NCBI GenBank assembly: GCA_038317685.1
Contig: JBBQBQ010000067.1
Coordinates: 1-15,390, forward strand
Direction: 5' to 3'
Origin: JBBQBQ01 sp038317685
Lineage (GTDB): Bacteria > Desulfobacterota > Desulfuromonadia > Desulfuromonadales > DDH964
Length of the DNA: 15,390 bases
Positions 1-7,994 of the stretch are shown one piece after another. The position numbers and the translations under genes were made by a program. Below the pieces are notes generated by a model. That model was given only the letters and a program-made list of their open reading frames with translations, was not told where the DNA came from and did no database searches. Positions within the stretch are counted from its first letter, which is position 1. Each line of letters begins with the position of its first letter.

Positions 1-1
1 C

Positions 2-1927
2 CTCGGCCACACCGCCGTCTTCTACATCAACAAGCTGATCATCGCCAAACTCATCAGCGAGCGGATCAACCCGCGCTATGAGGCGATGTTCGCGGTCGGC
101 GTCGACGAGATGTCCTGGGACGATCTGAACGATGCGAACTACGACTGGCCGCCGGTCGCCGAGGTCAAGACCTATCGCGATGCGGTGCGGGAGCTGGTCG
201 ACGGGGTGATCGAAAGCTTGCCGCTGACCCTCCCCATCGACTGGGGAAACCCCTTCTGGGCGATCATGATGGGGATCGAGCACTCCCGCATCCATCTCGA
301 AACCTCGTCCGTCATTATCCGCCGCCTCCCCTTGAACCAAGTGCGCCAGCTCCCCCTCTGGGAAATCTGCACCGAGACCGGCGAGCCTCCCGGTAATGAG
401 CTGCTGCCGGTCGCCGGCGGCAAGGTTTCGCTCGGCAAGAGCAAGGACCACCCCCTCTACGGCTGGGACAACGAGTTCGGCCGGCACCATTTCGAGGTCG
501 ATGACTTCCAGGCGAGCCGCTGCCTCGTCTCCAACCGGGAGTTCCTGGAATTCGTCGAGGCCGGCGGCTACCGCCGGGAAGAGCTCTGGACCGACGAGGG
601 GCGGCGCTGGGTGGGCTACAGCCAGGCGAAGCACCCCCTCTTCTGGATCAGGGACGGGGACGGCTACCGGCTGCGGACCATGGCGCAGGAGATTCCCATG
701 CCCTGGGACTGGCCGGCGGAGATCAACTACCTCGAAGCCAAGGCCTTCTGCAACTGGCAGGAGGAAAGGACCGGCCTGCCGATCCGGCTGCCGACCGAAG
801 ACGAGTGGTATCGGCTGCGCGACCTCCACGACATCCCCGACCAGCCCACCTGGGAGCGGGCGCCGGGGAACCTCAACCTCGAGCACTGGGCCTCCTCCTG
901 CCCGGTGAACCGCTTTGCCTTCGGCGACTTCTTCGACCTGATCGGCAACGTCTGGCAGTGGACCGAAACCCCGGTCACCGGCTTCGACGGCTTCGAGGTC
1001 CACCCCTGGTACGACGATTTTTCCACCCCGACCTTCGACACCCAGCACAACCTGATGAAGGGAGGCTCGTGGATCTCCACCGGCAACGAGGCAACCCGCG
1101 ACAGCCGTTATGCCTTCCGCCGCCACTTCTTCCAGCACGCCGGCCTGCGCTACGTCGCCGCCACCCAGAAGCTCGAAGCGCCGGAGGCGATGTACGAGAC
1201 CGACAACGCCGTCGCCCAGTACTGCGACGCCCACTTCGGCCCGGGAAAGTTCGGAGTGAAAAACTTCCCGGCGCAGCTGGTGGAAATTTGCCTCGAAGCG
1301 CTGGGGGATAAACCGAAGCGACGGGCTCTCGACCTCGGCTGCGCGGTCGGTCGGGCCAGCTTCGAGCTGGCAAAACATTTCGACTTCGTCTCCGGCATCG
1401 ACTTCTCGGCGCGCTTTATCCGCATCGCCGTCCAACTGCAGGAAAAGGGCGCGATCCACTACCAGCTCCCTGAAGAAGGAGAGATCGTCTCCTTCCACGA
1501 GAAGGCTCTCAAAGATTTCGGATTGGCGGGAGTCGGCGGGAAGATCGAATTTTACCAGGGGGATGCCCACAACCTCAAGCCGCAGTTCAGCGGCTACGAT
1601 CTGATCCTCGCAGCCAACCTCCTCGACCGCCTCTACGATCCGAAGCGCTTCCTGACGACGATTCACGACCGGCTCCAGGTCGGCGGGCTGCTGGTCCTCA
1701 CCTCCCCCTATACCTGGCTCGAGGAGTTCACCAAAAAAGAGCACTGGATCGGCGGCGTCCGCCGGGCCGGGGAACCCTTCACCACTCTCGAGGGGATCGA
1801 AGAACTCCTCGCCCCCCGTTTCCGGATGGCCGCCGCGCCGCGGGACATCGAGTTCGTCACCCGTGAAACGGCCCGCAAATTCCAGCACACCATCTCCCAG
1901 GTCACCCTCTGGGAACGGACCGCCTGA
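2..1927 (+). CDS. ovoA: Ovothiol synthase OvoA (5-histidylcysteine sulfoxide synthase plus methyltransferase), 5' end missing
   Basis: OvoA joins cysteine to the C5 of histidine using non-heme iron and O2, and its C-terminal methyltransferase later methylates the mercaptohistidine. The reading frame is open from base 2, so the ATG at 86 is internal and about 60 residues are lost off the left edge; 641 residues are visible. Seen in order: the end of a DinB-like N-terminal domain (GHTAVFYINKL, VGVDEMSWDDLN), the iron-binding HX3HXE motif (His 281-283, His 293-295, Glu 299-301), a formylglycine-generating-enzyme type domain (RLPTEDEWYRL, GNVWQWTET, KGGSW), then a SAM-binding methyltransferase (LDLGCAVGR near 1328-1354, DLILAANLLDRL). 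The three-part order is diagnostic of OvoA rather than EgtB. It is a metabolic neighbour with no evident link to the CRISPR genes. Confidence 0.92.
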   Translation, partial: LGHTAVFYINKLIIAKLISERINPRYEAMFAVGVDEMSWDDLNDANYDWPPVAEVKTYRDAVRELVDGVIESLPLTLPIDWGNPFWAIMMGIEHSRIHLETSSVIIRRLPLNQVRQLPLWEICTETGEPPGNELLPVAGGKVSLGKSKDHPLYGWDNEFGRHHFEVDDFQASRCLVSNREFLEFVEAGGYRREELWTDEGRRWVGYSQAKHPLFWIRDGDGYRLRTMAQEIPMPWDWPAEINYLEAKAFCNWQEERTGLPIRLPTEDEWYRLRDLHDIPDQPTWERAPGNLNLEHWASSCPVNRFAFGDFFDLIGNVWQWTETPVTGFDGFEVHPWYDDFSTPTFDTQHNLMKGGSWISTGNEATRDSRYAFRRHFFQHAGLRYVAATQKLEAPEAMYETDNAVAQYCDAHFGPGKFGVKNFPAQLVEICLEALGDKPKRRALDLGCAVGRASFELAKHFDFVSGIDFSARFIRIAVQLQEKGAIHYQLPEEGEIVSFHEKALKDFGLAGVGGKIEFYQGDAHNLKPQFSGYDLILAANLLDRLYDPKRFLTTIHDRLQVGGLLVLTSPYTWLEEFTKKEHWIGGVRRAGEPFTTLEGIEELLAPRFRMAAAPRDIEFVTRETARKFQHTISQVTLWERTA

Positions 1928-2024
1928 AGCGGGGCGCAACCGGCAACCAAAAGAAAGATTGGAGGGGGGCCGGGGTCAAAAATCCGGAATTGACTGGATG
2001 AACGTTCCCACCTCTTCAAATCGC

Positions 2025-2053
2025 TTGTACTCATCAAGCGGGCCAATTATAGT
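2025..2053 (+). promoter_or_regulatory. Possible sigma-70 promoter upstream of cas6
   Basis: TTGTAC at 2025-2030 and TATAGT at 2048-2053 are separated by exactly 17 nt. The -10 matches the consensus at 5 of 6 bases, the -35 at only 3 of 6. It would give a 5' leader of about 180 nt that contains the 2162 palindrome. An alternative model puts the promoter next to the palindrome itself. Confidence 0.35.
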
Positions 2054-2158
2054 AATCATCCATTAACACTATCTACTCATCCCCTGCCCGCCCGGCCTGG
2101 GATCTGGGCAGTACTGGAGGGGGTAGGGGTTTTCGGACGACCGGGGTCTCCTTCGAAA

Positions 2159-2174
2159 ACGGCAACGTTGCGAT
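2159..2174 (+). promoter_or_regulatory. Cas operator palindrome, site 1 (before cas6)
   Basis: Perfect 10-bp palindrome GCAACGTTGC at 2162-2171, inside the 16-nt block ACGGCAACGTTGCGAT (2159-2174) that is repeated exactly before csm1. It ends 70 nt before the cas6 start. A weak -10-like TAATCT lies at 2200-2205, which would put the palindrome centre near -46, a common activator position. The binding protein is unknown. Confidence 0.65.
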
Positions 2175-2241
2175 GGTATTCCGCCCCCTGAGGCGGAGGT
2201 AATCTGCCGGTAACTAACTGGCGATGAAGGAGGGAGTTGCA

Positions 2242-3174
2242 ATGCTGCTTGGCCGTTACACGTTTTCCGCCGTCTTTCTCGATCCTGCCGTATTGCCGTC
2301 CTTCAAGGGTTCCACCTTCCGCGGCGCATTTGGCGGCGCCTTCAAGAAGGTCGTCTGCGCCGTCCGGGAAAAAGAGTGCGGCAGGTGCCTGCTCGCCAAC
2401 CGCTGCCTCTACGCCCAAACCTTCGAAACCACCACCCCGGCCAGCCAGGGCCTTCGCCAAGCCGCCCCACCCCACCCCTACGTCATCGAACCGCCCCGCA
2501 CCAGCCAGACGCACTTCGCCGCCGGCGACTCCTTCGATTTCGACCTGCTCCTCTTCGGCTCCAGCAACGACTCCCTCCCCTATTTCGTTTACGCCTTCGA
2601 TGCCATGGGCGAGACCGGCCTCGGCAAGCGCCTGGCCGGTCAACGCGGGCGATTCCGGCTGACCGCCGTCCACCATAACGGCCGGGGCATCTTCGACCCG
2701 GAACAGCACCGGTTGGAGCCGGTCAAGCTTTCCGACTTCACACTGACCACTCCGGGACCGGCAGCAGTCGAGGAAGTGACCATCGTCTTGCACACCGCGC
2801 TGCGCCTCAAGTTCGCCAATCATCTCCAGGCGGAACTCCCTTTCCACCTTTTGGTGCGTGCCATGCTGCGGCGCGTCTCCAGTCTCTTTGCCACCTTTGG
2901 TGACGGCGAGCCGCCCCTCGACTACCGCGGCCTGGTGGCCCGTGCCGCCGCCGTCGAGGTGGCCCGGTCGAACCTGCGCTGGGTCGACTGGGAACGCTAT
3001 TCGAGCCGCCAGGACCAGACCATGCTGATGGGGGGAATGCTGGGGACCGTCACCTATCGCGGCCCTCTCGGGGAATATCTGCCCCTGATTGAGGCGGTCC
3101 GCGAGCTCCACCTCGGCAAGCAGACCGCCTTCGGCCTCGGCCGGATCGAGCATTCCTGGAGCGCCGAGTCTTGA
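2242..3174 (+). CDS. cas6: Cas6 family pre-crRNA processing endoribonuclease
   Basis: Cas6 cuts the CRISPR array transcript inside each repeat to release crRNAs, which the Csm complex then takes up. The ATG at 2242 is chosen over 2224 because AAGGAGGG (2228-2234) sits 7 nt before it and the family-typical start LLGRYTFSAVF follows directly. The 310-residue protein shows the RAMP pattern of the CRISPR_Cas6 family (pfam10040 type): FKGSTFRGAFGGAFK at 21-35, a cysteine cluster C46, C49, C55 (ECGRCLLANRC), and the C-terminal glycine-rich loop LGKQTAFGLGRIE at 291-303. H144, H145 and H193 are candidate catalytic residues, which cannot be assigned by eye. It is the first gene of a two-gene unit, its stop overlaps the next start by 4 nt, and it lies under palindrome site 1. 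Confidence 0.92.
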   Translation: MLLGRYTFSAVFLDPAVLPSFKGSTFRGAFGGAFKKVVCAVREKECGRCLLANRCLYAQTFETTTPASQGLRQAAPPHPYVIEPPRTSQTHFAAGDSFDFDLLLFGSSNDSLPYFVYAFDAMGETGLGKRLAGQRGRFRLTAVHHNGRGIFDPEQHRLEPVKLSDFTLTTPGPAAVEEVTIVLHTALRLKFANHLQAELPFHLLVRAMLRRVSSLFATFGDGEPPLDYRGLVARAAAVEVARSNLRWVDWERYSSRQDQTMLMGGMLGTVTYRGPLGEYLPLIEAVRELHLGKQTAFGLGRIEHSWSAES

Positions 3175-4298
3175 AGACCATGCTCCTGGCAGCCTGCGGG
3201 ACCTCCCCGCAGGTCATCACCGAAACCCTCTACGCCCTTCACCAACAGGGGCGAATGCCGGATGCGGTGCGGATTCTCACCACCCGCGAAGGGAAAGACA
3301 GCTGCGTGGCCCAGCTCTTTGGCGCCGGCGACGGGGCATTCTATCGCTGGCTCGACGACTACTCCATCGATCACAGCCTGATCGACTTCGGTCCAGCACA
3401 CATCAAATGCGTGACCAGAAGGGACGGCAGCGAGATACAGGACATCCGCGAGGAAGAGGACCATGCCCTCTTTCTCGCAGCCTGTATGGAGTGCGCTTTC
3501 GAGCTGACCCGCCGGACCGAGGTCTCCGTCTACTTCTCCCTCTCCGGCGGGCGCAAGACGATGAGCGCCTGTCTGGCGACGGCGGCCCAGTTCTACGGGC
3601 GCAGCCAGGATCGGCTCTTTCACGTCCTCATCACTCCGGAGTTCGAAAGTAGCCGGGAGTTTTACTTCCCGCCGCGCGAGGCCCGGGAGATCGACCTGCG
3701 CAACCGGCAGGGACAGCTTTACCGGCAGAGCACCTGCTACGCCGAGATTACCCTGATCTCCATGCCCTTCGTTTCGATTCGCGATCGGCTTACCCCCGAG
3801 CACCTCCGGCAACCGGAAAGTCCCGCCGCCCTGCTGGCTTCGCTGGTAAGGGAGGAGAAACCACCTCTGACCATCGATCTGCCCGCCGGAAAGCTGCTCT
3901 GGAAAGGGCGAGAATGCGACCTCCCCCCCTCCCATCTGGCCCTTTATACGTTCTTCGCCCGGCTTAAGAAAGGGGCTGACTGCGTGGGGCGGGAGTGCCG
4001 CGGCTGCGATCGGTGTTTCCTCACGCAGAAGGACCTTTGGGGGCGACAGTCCGAGATCGCCGACCTCTATCGCCAGATCGCCCCTTGGGACAAAGACGAC
4101 GCCAGGCACCAAAGCGGCGGCATCCTCGACCTTGCCGACCACACTTTCCGCAGCTACCGCGCGAAAATCCGCAAGGCCCTGGAGCGCGCCTTCGGCCCGG
4201 AGGGCGCTCGACAGTTGGAGCTTGCCACCACCGGTCGGCGACCGGAGACGCGCTACGGGTTGAGATTGGAGCGGGAACGCATTCGCATGGTGATGTAG
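3171..4298 (+). CDS. CRISPR-associated CARF protein, NE0113 family (TIGR02584-like; often named ring nuclease/Csm6), with winged-helix-like C-terminus
   Basis: N-terminal Rossmann/CARF-type domain: ACGTSPQVITETLYAL (8-23) forms the first ligand loop, and SLSGGRKTMS (123-132) the second signature. Family members are thought to bind, and in some cases degrade, cyclic oligoadenylate made by Cas10. No HEPN RX4-6H nuclease motif is visible, so this is not a classical Csm6 RNase. The C-terminal third (about 240-375) reads like an OmpR/PhoB winged helix: WKGRECDLPPSHLALYTFF, then FRSYRAKIRKALE, then a wing ending RYGLRL. A C-x4-C-x2-C-x2-C cluster (C271, C276, C279, C282) interrupts it and may bind zinc. 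The TTG start at 3171 overlaps the cas6 stop (TTGA) with GGAG 9 nt upstream; ATG 3180 is the alternative. The stop codon abuts palindrome site 2. The family call is firm; the DNA-binding role is inferred. Confidence 0.82.
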   Translation: MKTMLLAACGTSPQVITETLYALHQQGRMPDAVRILTTREGKDSCVAQLFGAGDGAFYRWLDDYSIDHSLIDFGPAHIKCVTRRDGSEIQDIREEEDHALFLAACMECAFELTRRTEVSVYFSLSGGRKTMSACLATAAQFYGRSQDRLFHVLITPEFESSREFYFPPREAREIDLRNRQGQLYRQSTCYAEITLISMPFVSIRDRLTPEHLRQPESPAALLASLVREEKPPLTIDLPAGKLLWKGRECDLPPSHLALYTFFARLKKGADCVGRECRGCDRCFLTQKDLWGRQSEIADLYRQIAPWDKDDARHQSGGILDLADHTFRSYRAKIRKALERAFGPEGARQLELATTGRRPETRYGLRLERERIRMVM

Positions 4299-4314
4299 AC
4301 GGCAACGTTGCGAT
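4299..4314 (+). promoter_or_regulatory. Cas operator palindrome, site 2 (before csm1)
   Basis: GCAACGTTGC at 4302-4311, within the same 16-nt ACGGCAACGTTGCGAT block found before cas6. It starts one base after the preceding stop codon and ends 64 nt before the csm1 ATG. A -10-like GATAGG lies at 4338-4343 with no good -35, again fitting an activator-dependent promoter. GATAGT directly follows the palindrome at 4312-4317. Confidence 0.65.
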
Positions 4315-4375
4315 AGTGGGCGCATTTGAGGCCGCACGATAGGATGACGATCAATCCCTGACAGGAGGTGGATGA

Positions 4376-6862
4376 ATGAATAAAAACGAACTTGATACAC
4401 TGGTGCTGGCGGCGTTGCTGCACGATGTGGGGAAGTTCGCGCAGCGGGCCGGCGCACCAAAGAGCGAAGATACGGTCGGTTACTGCCCGACGGATCAGGC
4501 GACCGGAAGACCGTCCCATCTGCATGTTCTTTTCAGCGATTACTTTATCGAAAAGGTTCTGCCTTTACCCAAAGAACTGGACACCGACAGGCAACGTTCA
4601 ACATTGGCCAGGATGGCAGCTTCCCATCACAAACCGGACACCAGTTCTCTGTGCGAAGCCGCTCTGTATGCTGCTGATGGCTTATCTGCCGGCACTGATC
4701 GCAAAAGAGGAGAGGCCAGCGACGGCGACTACAAAACGGCGCGGCTCCTTTCGGTCTTCGAGCAGGTCAGCCTGACTGGTGTACGTTCTCTGGATGAATT
4801 GCAAGGCGGGCAGTCGCATGCGCTGAAACGTCTGACGGAGAATCCGTTTCCGACCTCCCTGAGTGAAGCCCGCAAGAGCGATTACGCGTCTCTTTATGCC
4901 GACTTCATCAAGAGTCTTGAGCAGTTGCCCCTGGAGATGGGGATTGCCCATTACACGGCATCCCTACTTTCTCTTCTGGAAGAGTTTACTTGGTGCATTC
5001 CGTCGTCGACTTACAAATCGCTGGCGGACATATCCCTCTTCGATCATGCCACCACCACGGCCGCCATTGCCCAATCTCTGGCGGTCTACCATGACGCCAT
5101 GGGCGGTCACCCCGGTGAAGGGATGGAGACGACTAACAAGTTTCTCCTCCTCGGCGGAGACCTCTCCGGGATCCAGAAATACATTTTCGGGCTTGATAAG
5201 TCACACGGTCGGGGCGTGGCCAAACTCTTTCGCGCCCGTTCCTTCTACTTGCAGATGCTGACCCGCTCGGTCCTCCTCGATCTCCTCCATCGTCTCGATC
5301 TGACGCCCTTTGCCCGGATTATGGATGCCGGTGGCCGTTTCATTCTTCTGCTACCGGCAAGCGATCGGGTGCGTCAGTTCCTTCCTGTATTCGAGTTGGA
5401 AGTGCAGCATTACTTCTTCGAACGATTCCGAGGCGAACTCTGTCTCAACCTTTGCTGGGAGACTGAACTGACCGAGGCCGATTTCCAGTTGAAACGGTTT
5501 CAGGGTCGACTTGACGAGTTTAACGATGCCTTGGAAGCGCGCAAGCTGCGCAAGTTCGACCGCCTCCTTGCCGAAGGGATCGATCCGGTCATTGATCTTG
5601 ATTACAGCGCCTACGCCGACGGTGATTGCCCGGCCTGTCATCTTCGCCCGGTCGATCGCCAGGCCAGCGCCAAGCATCGGGGGACGTTCGGCTCCGAAGA
5701 AGACCTCTGCTCTGATTGTGCCGAGCAGATCGGCTTAATCGGCAGCCGCTTGCCACACAGTGACTTTCTGGTGATCAAAAGGAATGAGCCGGGCGGGGTC
5801 TCGCTCTATGCCGGTCTGAACCTGCACCTGGTCGAAAGGGTCAATCCCGAGAAACATCGCAGTGCCGCCGAGATTATCGCGATCCATCAGCGTGGACGAT
5901 TCGCCTATCTGCCGATTGCCACCCACATGCCGATTATCACCAGCGAAGATTTGTCCGTCTGGCGCGGTTGGGGTGAATTGGAGCAGCGCGACGGTGCCTT
6001 GTGGTGTAAGGATGAAGAGGTCGCTGTCGGTGAAGCGAAGACCTTTAATCTCCTGGCCCGGTCGTCGCGGGAGATGGGGCCGGCCGGCGAACCGGTCGGT
6101 CGCAGTTTCCTCGGCGCCTTCAAGGCCGACGTCGACAATCTCGGCATCATCTTCAGTATCGGCCTGCAGGATCGGCTTTCCATCAGCCGCTTTGCCAGCC
6201 TGTCGCGGATGCTCAACCATTTCTTCAGCGACGATCTGGTGCGCTGGATTAAGGAAGACTTTCCGGATCTCTATGTCGTTTTCGCCGGAGGGGACGATCT
6301 CTTTCTCCTCGGCCCTTGGCGTCAGACCGTGCGTTTTGCCGCTGCGCTGCATGAGCGCTTCCGCCGCTATGTCGCCGACCGTCCAGATGTCACCCTTTCC
6401 GCCGGAATTGCTGTAATCAAACCGATGCTGCCGGTCCATGCCATAGCCACTCAGGCGAATGAGTTGCTTGAAAACGCAAAAAATTATCCGAACAAAAAGC
6501 ATCCAGAAAAAAACGCCATATGTCTCTTCGATACCTGCGTCAGTTGGAGCGATTTTGCTCCGCTTCTTGCCAAGGGGGACTGGCTACACGGCCTGCTGCG
6601 CGACAACAAAGTCCCCAAGGGATTGGCGGGGCGGCTCCTCTATTACGGGAACGAGCGGCGGGCCTTCGTGGCCGGTGCAATCGAGCGGGGGATTTACCTC
6701 TCGCACATGAACTACGACTTTGCCCGCAACATTACCGAAAAGAGCGTTAAAGATCCCCGCGAACGGGCCGATATCCTGGCCTTGCAGCAGGACCAAAAAC
6801 TTTTGGAAAAAATTCGTTTGCCCGTCACCTGGGCGCTCTATCGTCAACGCAAGGATTCCTGA
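4376..6862 (+). CDS. csm1: Cas10/Csm1, large subunit of the type III-A complex
   Basis: Cas10 is the signalling and DNA-cutting subunit of the Csm complex. Target RNA binding switches on its palm domain, which turns ATP into cyclic oligoadenylates, and its HD domain can cut single-stranded DNA. Seen here: the HD motif LLHDVGKF with H16-D17, HHKPD further on, DLSGIQKYIF from 262 starting the first palm domain, a zinc site C418, C421, C445, C448, and the second palm with KADVDNLG (D585, D587) and GGDD at 638-641. All catalytic signatures are intact, so both activities are predicted. 828 residues is a normal length. The start is fixed by CAGGAGGTG at 4362-4370. It heads the csm1-5 operon, and 21 nt separate it from csm2. 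Confidence 0.96.
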   Translation: MNKNELDTLVLAALLHDVGKFAQRAGAPKSEDTVGYCPTDQATGRPSHLHVLFSDYFIEKVLPLPKELDTDRQRSTLARMAASHHKPDTSSLCEAALYAADGLSAGTDRKRGEASDGDYKTARLLSVFEQVSLTGVRSLDELQGGQSHALKRLTENPFPTSLSEARKSDYASLYADFIKSLEQLPLEMGIAHYTASLLSLLEEFTWCIPSSTYKSLADISLFDHATTTAAIAQSLAVYHDAMGGHPGEGMETTNKFLLLGGDLSGIQKYIFGLDKSHGRGVAKLFRARSFYLQMLTRSVLLDLLHRLDLTPFARIMDAGGRFILLLPASDRVRQFLPVFELEVQHYFFERFRGELCLNLCWETELTEADFQLKRFQGRLDEFNDALEARKLRKFDRLLAEGIDPVIDLDYSAYADGDCPACHLRPVDRQASAKHRGTFGSEEDLCSDCAEQIGLIGSRLPHSDFLVIKRNEPGGVSLYAGLNLHLVERVNPEKHRSAAEIIAIHQRGRFAYLPIATHMPIITSEDLSVWRGWGELEQRDGALWCKDEEVAVGEAKTFNLLARSSREMGPAGEPVGRSFLGAFKADVDNLGIIFSIGLQDRLSISRFASLSRMLNHFFSDDLVRWIKEDFPDLYVVFAGGDDLFLLGPWRQTVRFAAALHERFRRYVADRPDVTLSAGIAVIKPMLPVHAIATQANELLENAKNYPNKKHPEKNAICLFDTCVSWSDFAPLLAKGDWLHGLLRDNKVPKGLAGRLLYYGNERRAFVAGAIERGIYLSHMNYDFARNITEKSVKDPRERADILALQQDQKLLEKIRLPVTWALYRQRKDS

Positions 6863-6883
6863 TTAATTAAAGGAGGAGCACAG

Positions 6884-7294
6884 ATGTCTTATTTCGACAA
6901 CACGGGGAAGCATATCCGGTCAGAGTTGCTGGATAAGGAAGCCAATGAAGCAGCTAACCAGTTTGTAAAGCTAAAGCCCAACGGCAAGCCGACTGATGAT
7001 TCGATCAAAAACTCCCAGCTACGGCGGTTTTTCAACGAATTCAAGAACCTCGAACGTCAACTCGACCAGCAACAGGGCGATGTTGAAGAGGCCTTCAAGA
7101 GCGTCAAACCTTTGGTCAAGATGGCCAATGCCAAAGTCGCCTACGCCGAGGCGCGCAAGGTTGTCCCGAAAGCCTTTGTCACCTGGTTGCAAAAACATGT
7201 GCAGACCATCGAGACGGCAAAAGATTTCAAGGCGTTTCTTCTTCATTTCGAAGCCGTGGTCGGATTCTGCTACGGCATCAACCCCAAAGATTAA
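6884..7294 (+). CDS. csm2: Csm2, small helical subunit of the type III-A complex
   Basis: Csm2 lines the inner belly of the Csm complex beside the crRNA-target duplex. It is a small all-helical protein without catalytic residues, and family members are diverse in sequence. This 136-residue, lysine-rich, helix-predicting protein fits by length, by the SQLRRFFNEFKNLERQL segment that resembles the family's conserved TSQLRKFY-type stretch, and by its place between csm1 and csm3. AGGAGG (6871-6876) precedes the ATG. 14 nt separate it from csm3. Confidence 0.88.
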   Translation: MSYFDNTGKHIRSELLDKEANEAANQFVKLKPNGKPTDDSIKNSQLRRFFNEFKNLERQLDQQQGDVEEAFKSVKPLVKMANAKVAYAEARKVVPKAFVTWLQKHVQTIETAKDFKAFLLHFEAVVGFCYGINPKD

Positions 7295-7308
7295 GCCAGG
7301 AGGGTAAT

Positions 7309-7986
7309 ATGCAACTCGAAGCGATTAAAGAAGTGACCGGCACCATTACCATCCTCTCCGGTCTGCATATCGGCGCCGGTAAAGACAGCCTTGAAATTGG
7401 CGGGCTCGATCAGCCGATCATCAAGCACCCGCTGACCAAAGAACCGTACATCCCCGGTTCATCGATCAAGGGGAAGATGCGCTCCCTGCTCGAAATTTCC
7501 CGTTTCTCCAGCCTGCGACCCCAGACCCGCAAGTTTGTTGCTGACGGAAAACCGTGCGCTTGTGCCGAACCCGCTTGCCCGGCCTGCACCATATTCGGCA
7601 CCTCCGCCGCCGATAAGGGGGCCGATCTCGGCCCGACCCGGCTGATTATGCGGGATGCCGTCCTTACCGATGAGTGGCGCAATAAATTCATGAACAATGA
7701 GCTGGTCATGGAGGTGAAGTACGAGAATATCATCCACCGGGTCAAGGGGGTCGCCGAACACCCAAGACCGCTGGAGCGGGTGCCGTCCGGAGTTAAATTT
7801 GCCTTCAATCTCTCCTTCAAGATTTTCAGCGGCGACGACCCGCAGCTGATCGAAGAGGTCTTCCGTGGCCTGCGCTTGATCGAGCTTGACGCCCTTGGGG
7901 GTTGCTCCTCCCGTGGTTGCGGGCAGGTCCGGTTCGATATCAGCTACGACGGCAAGCCGGTCGACCTTTCCCAATACCCGCTGTAG
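7309..7986 (+). CDS. csm3: Csm3, backbone RAMP protein and target-RNA nuclease
   Basis: Csm3 forms the repeated backbone of the complex and cuts target RNA at 6-nt intervals. The 225-residue protein begins with GTITILSGLHIGAGKDSLEI, followed by GGLDQPIIKHPLT. D34 in this stretch lines up with the Asp that is catalytic in characterised Csm3 proteins. The glycine-containing RAMP motif PGSSIKGKMRSLLE follows. A cysteine cluster C83, C85, C90, C93 (CACAEPACPAC) probably binds zinc, as is usual in the family. GGCSSRGCGQVRF forms the C-terminal glycine-rich loop. AGGAGGG (7298-7304) sets the start, and its stop overlaps the csm4 ribosome site. Confidence 0.96.
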   Translation: MQLEAIKEVTGTITILSGLHIGAGKDSLEIGGLDQPIIKHPLTKEPYIPGSSIKGKMRSLLEISRFSSLRPQTRKFVADGKPCACAEPACPACTIFGTSAADKGADLGPTRLIMRDAVLTDEWRNKFMNNELVMEVKYENIIHRVKGVAEHPRPLERVPSGVKFAFNLSFKIFSGDDPQLIEEVFRGLRLIELDALGGCSSRGCGQVRFDISYDGKPVDLSQYPL

Positions 7987-7994
7987 GAGGAGCC

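Larger units (their letters stand above)
1928..2241. other. Intergenic region between ovoA and cas6
   Basis: A 314-bp stretch with no credible gene. The short reading frames here have no family features. It holds a small hairpin (CGCTTG 2022-2027 / CAAGCG 2035-2040), a possible promoter at 2025-2053, a 6-bp inverted pair CTGCCC 2084-2089 / GGGCAG 2106-2111 that could be a weak terminator for ovoA (no clear T-run), the palindrome at 2162-2171, and a CCGCC/GGCGG hairpin at 2181-2196. The part at about 2015-2080 is clearly richer in A+T than its surroundings. Confidence 0.7.

Noticed and set aside
2077..3153. A 358-residue open frame on the minus strand over cas6
   Set aside because: It is the mirror of the cas6 codon pattern; composition is glycine and alanine rich with no recognisable domain.
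3171..4298. Calling this gene a classical HEPN-type Csm6 RNase
   Set aside because: No RX4-6H motif in a helical C-terminal domain is visible; the C-terminal part looks like a winged helix with cysteines instead.
3054..4460. A 468-residue open frame on the minus strand over cas6 and the CARF gene
   Set aside because: No family features, and it runs antisense to two well-supported genes. Long antisense frames are common in GC-rich DNA.
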